Assembly: GCA_045647865.1 (NCBI GenBank)
Contig: JAZRMW010000024.1
Span: 39,217-103,216 of the forward strand
Length of the DNA: 64,000 bases
Reading direction: 5' to 3'
Source: Phocaeicola_A sp045647865
GTDB lineage: Bacteria; Bacteroidota; Bacteroidia; Bacteroidales; Bacteroidaceae
How positions within the stretch are numbered: the first letter of the stretch is position 1; each line of letters starts with the position of its first letter. Positions 34,940 through 41,951 of the stretch are shown one piece after another. The position numbers were made by a program, and so were the translations under genes. The notes beneath the pieces are model-generated. The model worked only from the letters and a program-made list of their open reading frames with translations, searched no databases and was not told the DNA's origin.

Positions 34940-35003
34940 GTTGACCACGCACGGTCAATACTTTGACCACGCACAGTCAAAAGTTTGACTGTGCGTGGTC
35001 AAA
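34940..35003. repeat. array of TTGACCACGCACRGTCAA palindromic units
   Basis: The 18-bp quasi-palindrome TTGACCACGCACGGTCAA (34940-34957) is followed by TTGACCACGCACAGTCAA (34963-34980) and an inverted copy TTGACTGTGCGTGGTCAA (34985-35002). The last two make a perfect 20-bp-arm palindrome (34962-34981 / 34984-35003) with a 2-nt centre. A degenerate fourth unit lies near 34920. It sits just after the DUF6078 stop. Confidence 0.8.
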
Positions 35004-35084
35004 CTTTTGGCCAAACAAACGAAGCAAACGGTCAACGCAAGCGATTATTTATCAAACGATTAACAATATATGTTAACGATTTCC

Positions 35085-35190
35085 GTTGACTACTTTCTAT
35101 CTAATTTGTAGTCGGGGTTGACTGAGTTAAACTTTATTTTTAGTCTAGGCTGACAGGGGTAAATTTTATTTTTAGTTATCGTTGACTTGT
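35085..35190 (+). repeat. degenerate 32-bp tandem repeat
   Basis: Units beginning G(T/C)TGAC start at 35085, 35117, 35149 and 35181, exactly 32 bp apart. The second and third share TTTATTTTTAGT at the same offset. The array ends about 45 bp before the probable -33 region of the next promoter. It is not a CRISPR array because there are no distinct spacers. Confidence 0.6.
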
Positions 35191-35257
35191 TTTTATACAA
35201 CACACACACTTTCTTCACTTTTTCCTTCTTTTTTATCCAACCTATTTAAATTATTCC

Positions 35258-35265
35258 TATATTTG
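35258..35265 (+). promoter_or_regulatory. -7 element of the structured RNA / outer-membrane barrel gene
   Basis: TATATTTG matches TAnnTTTG. The -33 region is only T-rich. Transcription would start near 35272, giving a leader of about 270 nt before the ATG at 35540. Confidence 0.55.
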
Positions 35266-35284
35266 CAGCGGATTGGGGAGACCC

Positions 35285-35515
35285 ATATCCAAGACATTGT
35301 TAGAAAAAGAGGCGTTATGTCTTCATCTTGTACGTGAAAAGCGTAGGAAACTTAGTCACAATGAAAACAAGATATGATGTAATGGTCTCCATGCGTATGC
35401 GTGGGGCTGCTATATCCACATCTGTTTTCATAAGGTTTTTCCTACCACCTTCACGTTAGGACGTGGCATACAGCTCCACGCCTCTTGCATCCAATAACGT
35501 TCTTGTGGTAGCTGG
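35285..35515 (+). ncRNA. long rod-like structured RNA (leader or stand-alone, possibly 6S-like)
   Basis: Nested complementary segments run through the region. 35307-35315 (AAGAGGCGT) pairs with 35478-35486; 35332-35338 (ACGTGAA) with 35450-35456. 35343-35350 (GTAGGAAA) pairs with 35438-35445; 35361-35369 (ATGAAAACA) with 35423-35431; 35376-35380 with 35418-35422. A terminal hairpin lies at 35389-35404. A side hairpin CGTGG/CCACG lies on the 3' strand opposite an unpaired 5' stretch. This makes a rod about 180-230 nt long. No coding frame is supported. It could be a regulatory leader of the downstream barrel gene or an independent RNA. A 6S-type bubble-and-rod fold is one possibility, but no terminator follows. 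Confidence 0.5.
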
Positions 35516-35539
35516 AGGACAAGGAAATGATTTGTTATT

Positions 35540-36211
35540 ATGAAAAATTTAAGGTATTATTTGAGTGTTTGTCTTTTAATCTGCTCAACTGCTGTTTCAG
35601 CGCAATTAACAAACCCATCTTCGGAATCAACAGTAAATAAAACTACCCCATCTTCTGACACCTGGAGGGGACTAAGAGTTTCATACAAGCCTATAACCCT
35701 GGATTACAATGGCGGCGATGATGCTCTCACAGGATTTTCAGCCGAGTACGTTCTCTCATTCAAATTGTCAGATACAACTCCTTTGTTTTTAGAAAGCGGA
35801 TTAGGTTATCAATATGTCACTTACGAAGAAAGTGCAGAAGCTGAAGGTGTTAAAATTAAAGCAGAATTAGCTCTACATTCATTGTATGTCCCATTCAATC
35901 TTGAATACAAACATTATTTCGATGAAAAGTTTGCAATAATGCCTTTCATCGGATTGAATTTGAGAGGCAACATATCTGGAGAGATGACATTAAGTGAAGA
36001 TTATTATGGAGAAGAATATGACCTTGACCTATTTGATGACAACGATATGGAGGATGAGGCTTGGAATCGTTTTCAGATAGGATGGCAAATCGGTATAGGA
36101 TTCAACATCAACAAGTTTTATGCAGGAATCAGTTACGGAAGTGACTTTAACGAATTGTACGAAGACGCGAAATTCAAGACGACATCCATAACTTTAGGTA
36201 TCAATTTTTAA
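35540..36211 (+). CDS. outer-membrane beta-barrel protein
   Basis: This 223-residue protein has a signal peptide (cut after AVSAQ) and alternating hydrophobic strands typical of a small 8-stranded barrel: FSAEYVLSFKL, LFLESGLGYQYVTY, LYVPFNLEYKHYF, FAIMPFIGLNLRG, FQIGWQIGIGFNI and a final strand ending ITLGINF with aromatic C-terminal Phe, the usual barrel-insertion signal. An acidic loop (YYGEEYDLDLFDDNDMEDEAW) lies between strands. It fits the PorT/OmpA-like barrel families. Its RBS (GGAGG near 35514) lies at the end of the structured RNA region, so its translation may depend on that fold. Confidence 0.83.
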   Translation: MKNLRYYLSVCLLICSTAVSAQLTNPSSESTVNKTTPSSDTWRGLRVSYKPITLDYNGGDDALTGFSAEYVLSFKLSDTTPLFLESGLGYQYVTYEESAEAEGVKIKAELALHSLYVPFNLEYKHYFDEKFAIMPFIGLNLRGNISGEMTLSEDYYGEEYDLDLFDDNDMEDEAWNRFQIGWQIGIGFNINKFYAGISYGSDFNELYEDAKFKTTSITLGINF

Positions 36212-36222
36212 ACTCTCCCGTC

Positions 36223-36349
36223 CATCCTCATTTGGAATGAGGATGTGCTAAGTTCAAGCATCTGCGATGCGCTTTTATATCTGATAGCAAACCGTTTATC
36301 GCATCACAGATGCTTGATACTCATGACTTCCGCGTTGCAAACGCGGAAG
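36223..36349. repeat. three successive hairpins at a convergent junction
   Basis: First is CATCCTCATT / AATGAGGATG with a TGG loop (36223-36245). Next, 18-nt arms TCAAGCATCTGCGATGCG (36254-36271) pair with 36300-36317 with one mismatch. Last is CTTCCGCGTT / AACGCGGAAG with a GCA loop (36327-36349). None has a long T-run, but together they likely end transcription from both sides. Confidence 0.65.
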
Positions 36350-36402
36350 GGCGCGGCAACATCACCCAAATAAGGAGGCACCAAGCCTACAATACATTGA
36401 GA

Positions 36403-37632
36403 CTATTGGAACAAATCCATCATCAGAAAGTCACAGACATGCACACATTGTATGCCATCGTACGAACCGGTAATCAAATCGTCGGTCGTAACGATATACT
36501 TAGGATAATTGTCACTAATGTTCTTCAAAGCAGACAGTTCGCGCTCCATCGTCGTGGAAGAGTCTGCCCGATAGCAGACCTGAATATACATACGCCTATC
36601 CTGCTTCTCGGCCACAAAATCCACTTCTGCATCACCAATCTTACCTACATACACATAAAAACCTTGGCGACGCAACTCCGTGAACACAAGATTCTCTAGC
36701 ATCCCTGCAATCATGTTCGGACGGTATCCCTGCAGGGCATGAAGCAGAGAGATGTCCATCAGGAAGAATTTCTCGTTGGTCTGCAACAGTTCCTTTCCTT
36801 TAAGGTCGTAGCGCGGAGCACGTTGGAGTATGAAAGAGGCTTGCAAACCTGCCAAGTAATTGTAAAGGGTCTCGTGGTCAAGACGGCGTTGCTGGCTCTT
36901 CAGATATGCCGTCACATTCTTGGCACTGAAATTATTGCCAATATTGTTGAACAGGAAATACACCAATCGTTCCAGCATATCCACATTACGGATTTTATAG
37001 CGTTGTATCGTGTCGCGCAACAATACAGAGGAATAGATGTCATATACCAACTTGTATATGTCCTCATCAGCATAGTCAGCAATGTGTGCAATGGGGAATC
37101 CGCCTTGTCGCAGATATTGTACAAAAGCTGTTCTTCGTCCGGCCGAATCATCGTGACTGACAGCATGAAAATCCAAAAACTCCCTGAAAGAAAGGGGATA
37201 TACCATGATTTCCACATATCGTCCGCTCAAGAAAGTAGATAATTCGGAGGAAAGGAGATGTGAGTTGCTTCCCGTTATATAGATATCCACATCCCAATCG
37301 GCCAACAGAGAATTGATAACTTTCTCCCATGCTTCCACCTCTTGTATTTCGTCTAACAAAAGATACATTCGTTGTCCATCTCCCAGTTGGGCGTGTCTTT
37401 CTTGCAGAAAAGCATATAGAGCCTCTGCACTTTTGTAGGCATTCCACTGGAAACTCTCAAAATTCATATAGGTTATCTGAATCTCTGTCACTCCCATCAG
37501 AAACAGTTCCCCACGAACCATTTTCAACAATTCCGACTTTCCGACGCGACGGATACCCGTAATCACCTTTATGATTGGACGGTTGATATACGGTCTCAAT
37601 TCCTCCAAATACTTTTCTCTTTTAATCACCAT
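36403..37632 (-). CDS. AAA_14 / DUF4143 ATPase
   Basis: The 409-residue protein has an N-terminal AAA_14 ATPase with Walker A GIRRVGKSELL (residues about 26-36), Walker B MYLLLDEIQEVEAW and sensor ITGSNSHLLSSELSTFLSGRY. It ends in a C-terminal DUF4143 domain with a PD-(D/E)XK-like segment ENLVFTELRRQGFYVYVGKIGDAEVDFVAEKQDRRMYIQVCY (Glu, Asp, Glu, Gln). Such proteins are widespread in gut Bacteroidetes and poorly understood. The nuclease-like core looks intact in pattern. No partner gene is adjacent. The promoter carries three palindromic sites spaced 41-42 bp apart, implying tight and probably self-regulated expression. Confidence 0.88.
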   Translation of the reverse strand: MVIKREKYLEELRPYINRPIIKVITGIRRVGKSELLKMVRGELFLMGVTEIQITYMNFESFQWNAYKSAEALYAFLQERHAQLGDGQRMYLLLDEIQEVEAWEKVINSLLADWDVDIYITGSNSHLLSSELSTFLSGRYVEIMVYPLSFREFLDFHAVSHDDSAGRRTAFVQYLRQGGFPIAHIADYADEDIYKLVYDIYSSVLLRDTIQRYKIRNVDMLERLVYFLFNNIGNNFSAKNVTAYLKSQQRRLDHETLYNYLAGLQASFILQRAPRYDLKGKELLQTNEKFFLMDISLLHALQGYRPNMIAGMLENLVFTELRRQGFYVYVGKIGDAEVDFVAEKQDRRMYIQVCYRADSSTTMERELSALKNISDNYPKYIVTTDDLITGSYDGIQCVHVCDFLMMDLFQ

Positions 37633-37647
37633 ACGAAGAACTTTTTG

Positions 37648-37742
37648 CGGTTATAACCGAATTTCCGGTGCAAATCTAATCCTTTTTTTCGGTTATAACC
37701 AAATTTTCGACACTATTTCACCTCTTTTTGCGGTTATAATCG
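37648..37742. promoter_or_regulatory. three CGGTTATAACCG operator-like palindromes
   Basis: CGGTTATAACCG (37648-37659, perfect), CGGTTATAACCA (37690-37701) and CGGTTATAATCG (37731-37742) start 42 and 41 bp apart, close to four helical turns, so all face the same side of the DNA. The second overlaps the -33 element of the ATPase promoter and the first lies just after the predicted transcription start, a layout expected for repression. Each is flanked by a T-run. Confidence 0.75.
37671..37702 (-). promoter_or_regulatory. promoter of the AAA_14/DUF4143 gene
   Basis: On the minus strand TTGG (37702-37699), 20 bp, then TAGATTTG (37678-37671). Transcription would start near 37664. Confidence 0.7.
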
Positions 37743-37782
37743 CAAAAAATACACAAGTTGCTTCACTTTTATGCAAAAAAAA

Positions 37783-37814
37783 GAAAGGTTGCACCTTTGC
37801 TGATGCAACCTTTC
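37783..37814 (-). terminator. terminator of asd
   Basis: GAAAGGTTGCA / TGCAACCTTTC stem of 11 bp with a 10-nt loop, followed on the minus strand by a run of T. It lies 30 bp after the asd stop. Confidence 0.85.
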
Positions 37815-37844
37815 ATGATATGAATTCAAATCGCCAAGGAGAGT

Positions 37845-38855
37845 TTACTTCACATTTCCTACCTTAATGAGGTATTCGGCAATCTGTACGGCATTGAGGG
37901 CGGCACCCTTCTTTATCTGGTCGCCTACAATCCAGAAGGTGAGGCCGTTCTCGTTGGCCAAGTCCTTGCGGATACGGCCTACATAGACGGGGTCTTTGCC
38001 GGCAAGGAAGAGCGGCATGGGGTATTCCTTCTCGGCAGGATTGTCCATCAGCACCAGGCCTTCGCCGTTAGCAAAGGCTTCGCGAGCCTCTTCGGGAGAG
38101 ATGGGGCGCTCGGTCTCTACCCAGATGCTCTCGGAGTGAGAACGGAGGGCAGGCACACGCACACACATGGCGCTCACCTGAATGTCGGAGTGCATGATTT
38201 TGCGCGTCTCGTTGTACATCTTCATCTCCTCTTTGGTGTAACCATTGTCGGTAAACACGTCAATCTGAGGAATCAAGTTGAAGGCCAACTGATAGGCAAA
38301 CTTATCGACGGTAACAGGTTCACCGGCCAACACCTGGCGATACTGCTCGTACAGTTCGTCCATAGCGGCAGCACCGGCGCCACTGGCAGCCTGATAGGTG
38401 GCAACGTGTACACGCTTGATGTGCGAAAGTCCTTCGATGGCTTTCAGAGCCACTACCATCTGGATAGTTGTACAGTTGGGGTTAGCAATCACGTTACGAG
38501 GGCGATTGAGTGCATCCTCGGGGTTCACTTCGGGCACTACCAAGGGGACATCCTCGTCCATACGGTAAGCACTAGAGTTGTCGATGAGCACAGCACCGTG
38601 CTTGGTGATTGTCTCGGTAAATTCCTTGGTTGTACCTGCTCCTGCAGAGGTGAAGGCGATATCCACACCTTTGAAGTCATCGTTGTGTTGCAAAAGTTTC
38701 ACTTCGATTTCTTTTCCACGGAAGGTATATTTTCGACCGGCACTGCGTGACGAACCAAACAACAACAACTCATCGAGCGGAAAATTTCTCTCTTCAAGCA
38801 CACGCAAGAACTCTTGTCCTACGGCACCACTTGCACCAACAATAGCTACTTTCAT
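37845..38855 (-). CDS. asd: aspartate-semialdehyde dehydrogenase
   Basis: This 336-residue protein has the N-terminal NADP-binding VAIVGASGAVGQEFLRVLEER and LLLFGSSRSAGRK. The catalytic-cysteine motif NPNCTTIQMV, ASGAGAAAMDEL and a late RVPALRSHSESIWVETE follow. It makes aspartate semialdehyde for lysine/diaminopimelate, threonine and methionine synthesis. It is monocistronic: a -7 motif TAATTTTG at 38904-38911 (minus) precedes it and a terminator follows. Confidence 0.96.
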   Translation of the reverse strand: MKVAIVGASGAVGQEFLRVLEERNFPLDELLLFGSSRSAGRKYTFRGKEIEVKLLQHNDDFKGVDIAFTSAGAGTTKEFTETITKHGAVLIDNSSAYRMDEDVPLVVPEVNPEDALNRPRNVIANPNCTTIQMVVALKAIEGLSHIKRVHVATYQAASGAGAAAMDELYEQYRQVLAGEPVTVDKFAYQLAFNLIPQIDVFTDNGYTKEEMKMYNETRKIMHSDIQVSAMCVRVPALRSHSESIWVETERPISPEEAREAFANGEGLVLMDNPAEKEYPMPLFLAGKDPVYVGRIRKDLANENGLTFWIVGDQIKKGAALNAVQIAEYLIKVGNVK

Positions 38856-39021
38856 TTTTCTTTCTTATTTATATGTATTATGTAATTTCTCTGTTTGAAG
38901 GCGCAAAATTATAACATTCTGCCATAAAACAAGCATATAATAGAAACTTTTTATCCACATACTGTCATTTTTGCTGACTTTTCTTTAATTTTGCAACCAA
39001 AACTGTTAATCCAAGGCATCG

Positions 39022-39936
39022 ATGACCCAACGATACAACGACTTCGGCCAATGGCTGCGCGCCCAATTCCCCTATAAAGTACAGAAAATTTCCATCAATG
39101 CAGGCTTCACCTGTCCCAATCGCGACGGGACACGCGGATGGGGCGGTTGCACCTATTGCAACAACCAGACATTCAACCCCGACTATTGCCGCACAGAGAA
39201 GAGTGTGACCCAACAACTGGAGGAGGGACGCCAATTCTTTGCGCACAAATATCCCGAGATGAAATATTTGGCCTACTTCCAGGCCTACACAAACACCTAT
39301 GGTGATATCCAACGCCTGACATCCCTCTATGAGGAGGCGCTGGCCACCAAGGATGTAGTGGGTTTGGTCATCGGCACACGACCAGACTGCATGCCTGACG
39401 AACTGCTGGATTACCTGACGGAGTTGAACAAACGCACGTTCCTAATTGTAGAGTATGGCATCGAGAGCACTTGCGACGAGACATTGCGCCGCATCAACCG
39501 GGGACACACATTTGCAGAAACTGAAGAAGCGGTCAGAAGGACTGCCGCACGGGGCATCCGCGTGGGCGGACATGCCATATTGGGATTGCCAGGCGAAAGC
39601 CCAGAGATGATGATAGGACAGGCCCGGGATGTATCAGCCTTACCCCTGACCACCTTAAAGCTGCACCAATTGCAACTGATTCGTGGCACCCGTATGGCAC
39701 ACGAGCACGAACTTCACCCCGAAGATTTCCACCTCTATGAAGTGGACGAATACATTGACCTTGTCATCAATTATATTGAACACCTCCGCCCCGATATGGT
39801 ATTGGAGCGATTCGTCTCACAATCACCACGCGAACTGCTGATTGCCCCCGACTGGGGACTGAAGAACCACGAGTTCACCGCCCGCGTGCGCCGACGCATG
39901 GAAGAAAGAAACAGTTGGCAAGGAAAGGAATTCTGA
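39022..39936 (+). CDS. radical SAM protein, TIGR01212/YhcC family
   Basis: The 304-residue protein has a cysteine cluster in TCPNRDGTRGWGGCTYCNN that supplies the three ligands of the 4Fe-4S cluster. GGHAILGLPGE and the YFQAYTNTYGD segment are typical of the YhcC group. These enzymes cleave SAM to a 5'-deoxyadenosyl radical; the YhcC substrate is not established to my knowledge. A -7 motif TAATTTTG lies at 38986-38993. The FprA gene follows 56 bp downstream on the same strand. Confidence 0.88.
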   Translation: MTQRYNDFGQWLRAQFPYKVQKISINAGFTCPNRDGTRGWGGCTYCNNQTFNPDYCRTEKSVTQQLEEGRQFFAHKYPEMKYLAYFQAYTNTYGDIQRLTSLYEEALATKDVVGLVIGTRPDCMPDELLDYLTELNKRTFLIVEYGIESTCDETLRRINRGHTFAETEEAVRRTAARGIRVGGHAILGLPGESPEMMIGQARDVSALPLTTLKLHQLQLIRGTRMAHEHELHPEDFHLYEVDEYIDLVINYIEHLRPDMVLERFVSQSPRELLIAPDWGLKNHEFTARVRRRMEERNSWQGKEF

Positions 39937-39992
39937 GACATGAACTTTTCCATGCTCTTTCTGGTTAAACAGGATAAAAGAGTTATCCTGAT

Positions 39993-41171
39993 ATGCGACT
40001 GAAAGAGAATTTATACTACGTGGGGGTTAATGACCGCACGAAGGAACTGTTTGAGAGTTTATGGCCTTTGCCCCAAGGAGTTTCCTATAACTCCTACCTA
40101 ATCCCCGATGAGCAAGTGGCACTGATAGACACCGTGGATGCAAACTTCTTCGAACTTCACCTCCACAAAATCCAGCAGGTCATAGGCAAACGTCCTATCG
40201 ACTATTTGATTATTAACCACATGGAGCCTGACCATTCGGGCTGCATCAATCTTATCCGACAAGTCTATCCCCATATCACGTTAGTCGGAAATGCACAGAC
40301 CTTGCGCATGGTGGACGGTTTCTATGGCACAGGCGGAAACCGAATGTCGGTGCACGATGGCAGTACACTTCCTCTGGGAGAACAAAGACTGCATTTCTAC
40401 CTCACCCCCATGGTACATTGGCCCGAGACAATGATGACTTGGGAAGAGACAAACGGAGCTCTCTTCTCAGGTGATGCCTTCGGATGCTTCGGAGCCTTGA
40501 ATGGCGGAGTGACAGATACAGCCATCGACACCTCCCCCTACTGGGACGAAATGACGCGTTACTACTCAAACATCGTGGGAAAATATGGGGCACACGTACA
40601 GAAAGCATTGCAAAAGCTTTCGCCCTTACCCATCCAGATGATCTGTTCAACCCATGGGCCGGTATGGATAAAAGAGATACAGAAAGCCATTTCACTCTAT
40701 GACCGCATGAGCCGATATGACGCAGACAACGGACTGGTCATCTGCTACGGGAGTATGTATGGCAACACTCTACGCATGGCCGAGTTGATAGCCGAAGCAG
40801 CATCAGAAGCCGGTGTGCGTATTATACGGATACACAATGTATCCCGCACACACCACTCGTACATCCTCTCTGACGTTTTCCGCTACCGTGGCCTCATCGT
40901 GGGAGCACCCACCTACAATGGACGACTTTTCCCGGAAATGGAATACTTACTGAAGGAAATCACCTCGCGCGGTGTACGCCATCGTCTGTTCGGACAATTC
41001 GGTTCGTACACTTGGGCCAGCCAATCGGCCAAACAAATAACGTCCTTAACTGAAGCTGCCCAATGGGAACTCATAAACGCCCCCATCGAAATGAAGCAGG
41101 GCAACCTGACTTCTGTGGAAGAAGAATGCCGCACACTCGGAAAGAGAATGGCTAAACAGCTAATGAGATAG
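39993..41171 (+). CDS. FprA-type flavodiiron protein
   Basis: This 392-residue protein has an N-terminal metallo-beta-lactamase-like domain. Its diiron ligands are INHMEPDHSG, a His in MVHWPETMM, the Asp in FSGDAFGCFG and STHGPVW. A C-terminal flavodoxin domain opens with VICYGSMYGNTLRMAELIA, the FMN phosphate loop. This is the class A flavodiiron protein layout, which reduces O2 to water or NO to N2O and protects anaerobes. It is probably co-transcribed with the radical SAM gene, itself oxygen-sensitive. A palindromic repeat element follows. Confidence 0.93.
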   Translation: MRLKENLYYVGVNDRTKELFESLWPLPQGVSYNSYLIPDEQVALIDTVDANFFELHLHKIQQVIGKRPIDYLIINHMEPDHSGCINLIRQVYPHITLVGNAQTLRMVDGFYGTGGNRMSVHDGSTLPLGEQRLHFYLTPMVHWPETMMTWEETNGALFSGDAFGCFGALNGGVTDTAIDTSPYWDEMTRYYSNIVGKYGAHVQKALQKLSPLPIQMICSTHGPVWIKEIQKAISLYDRMSRYDADNGLVICYGSMYGNTLRMAELIAEAASEAGVRIIRIHNVSRTHHSYILSDVFRYRGLIVGAPTYNGRLFPEMEYLLKEITSRGVRHRLFGQFGSYTWASQSAKQITSLTEAAQWELINAPIEMKQGNLTSVEEECRTLGKRMAKQLMR

Positions 41172-41200
41172 AATAAAAAAGGAGGGTGGTCATAATTAAC

Positions 41201-41297
41201 TTTTTAGACACGGATGACGCGGATAAATAATTAACCATTCGGGTGAAAAGAAAAAAAAAAATAAATCCGTGTCATCCGCGTCATCCGCGTCTAAAAA
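41201..41297. repeat. MITE-like palindromic repeat, copy 2
   Basis: The left arm TTTTTAGACACGGATGACGC plus GGAT (41201-41224) pairs with the right arm (41265-41297), which is one 9-mer unit (GCGGATGAC) longer. The centre read on the minus strand contains AATGGTTAATTATTT, resembling the centre of copy 1, so this copy is inverted relative to it. It lies between the convergent FprA and PepSY-like genes. Confidence 0.8.
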
Positions 41298-41303
41298 AAT
41301 AAG

Positions 41304-41329
41304 AAGAGGGCATTTTGACATACCCTCTT
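41304..41329 (-). terminator. terminator of the PepSY-like gene
   Basis: AAGAGGG / CCCTCTT stem of 7 bp with a 12-nt loop, followed on the minus strand by TTATTTTTTT. Confidence 0.6.
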
Positions 41330-41370
41330 TCACCTTATACTATTTCAAATCTATAGATAGAGATCTGAGA

Positions 41371-41802
41371 TTAATCGAATCTTAACAATTTTCCATCAAG
41401 GCTGAACTCCATTTCCAATTTGTTGCTGAGTTTCACATCGTAATGGCGACGTTCCTTTTTGATTTCCACAACACGATGTCCCTTTTGGTTTTCATTCAAA
41501 TACTTGCGGATAGCAATAGGAATCACCGTTTCAGGCACTTGACCATGCTCGCAATCCACCTCTTTCCATTCACCTTTGCTGGTAAATTCAAGTGTTGCAC
41601 CATTGGTAAGCACTACAGTATAGTCCTTGTCAAACCAATCATTATCCTGCTTGGCATACGATACTTCCACTTTCGGGAAATGCTTTGTAAGGAACTCTTG
41701 TACAAGAACGGGAAGTTGTGACTTCTCAACAGGACGATCAGCAAATACTGAAACTGAACTCAATGCAAACAAGCATACGATAGCAAATAATGTCTTCTTC
41801 AT
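41371..41802 (-). CDS. periplasmic PepSY-like (DUF2874) protein
   Basis: This 143-residue protein has a signal peptide ending in VFA. Two similar halves follow, of the PepSY-like/DUF2874 (BLIP-fold-like) type: LPVLVQEFLTKHFPKVEVSYAKQD...DYTVVLTNGATLEFTSKGEWKEVDC and VIPIAIRKYLNENQKGHRVVEIKKERRHYDVKLSNKLEMEFSLDGKLLRFD. Both halves repeat the pattern helix, Tyr-containing strand, 'xxVxLxNxxxxEFxxxGxxxxxD'. The family is common in Bacteroides and of unknown function, perhaps protein or peptide binding. A -7 motif TATCTTTG lies at 41852-41859 on the minus strand. Confidence 0.83.
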   Translation of the reverse strand: MKKTLFAIVCLFALSSVSVFADRPVEKSQLPVLVQEFLTKHFPKVEVSYAKQDNDWFDKDYTVVLTNGATLEFTSKGEWKEVDCEHGQVPETVIPIAIRKYLNENQKGHRVVEIKKERRHYDVKLSNKLEMEFSLDGKLLRFD

Positions 41803-41951
41803 AATCTTTACGTTTTTATGTTATTAATACTCTTTGTTATTATTTCTGATGCAAAGATATGACCCAATTCTGAAATGAATCTGAAAGAATACACTTTTTA
41901 CCAACTTTTTGTTCATTCTATTGCATTTTTTCTCCGATTCCTGTATCAATA

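Noticed and set aside
35085..35190. CRISPR array
   Set aside because: The 32-bp period has no alternation of constant repeat and unique spacer, copies are degenerate, and no cas gene is near.
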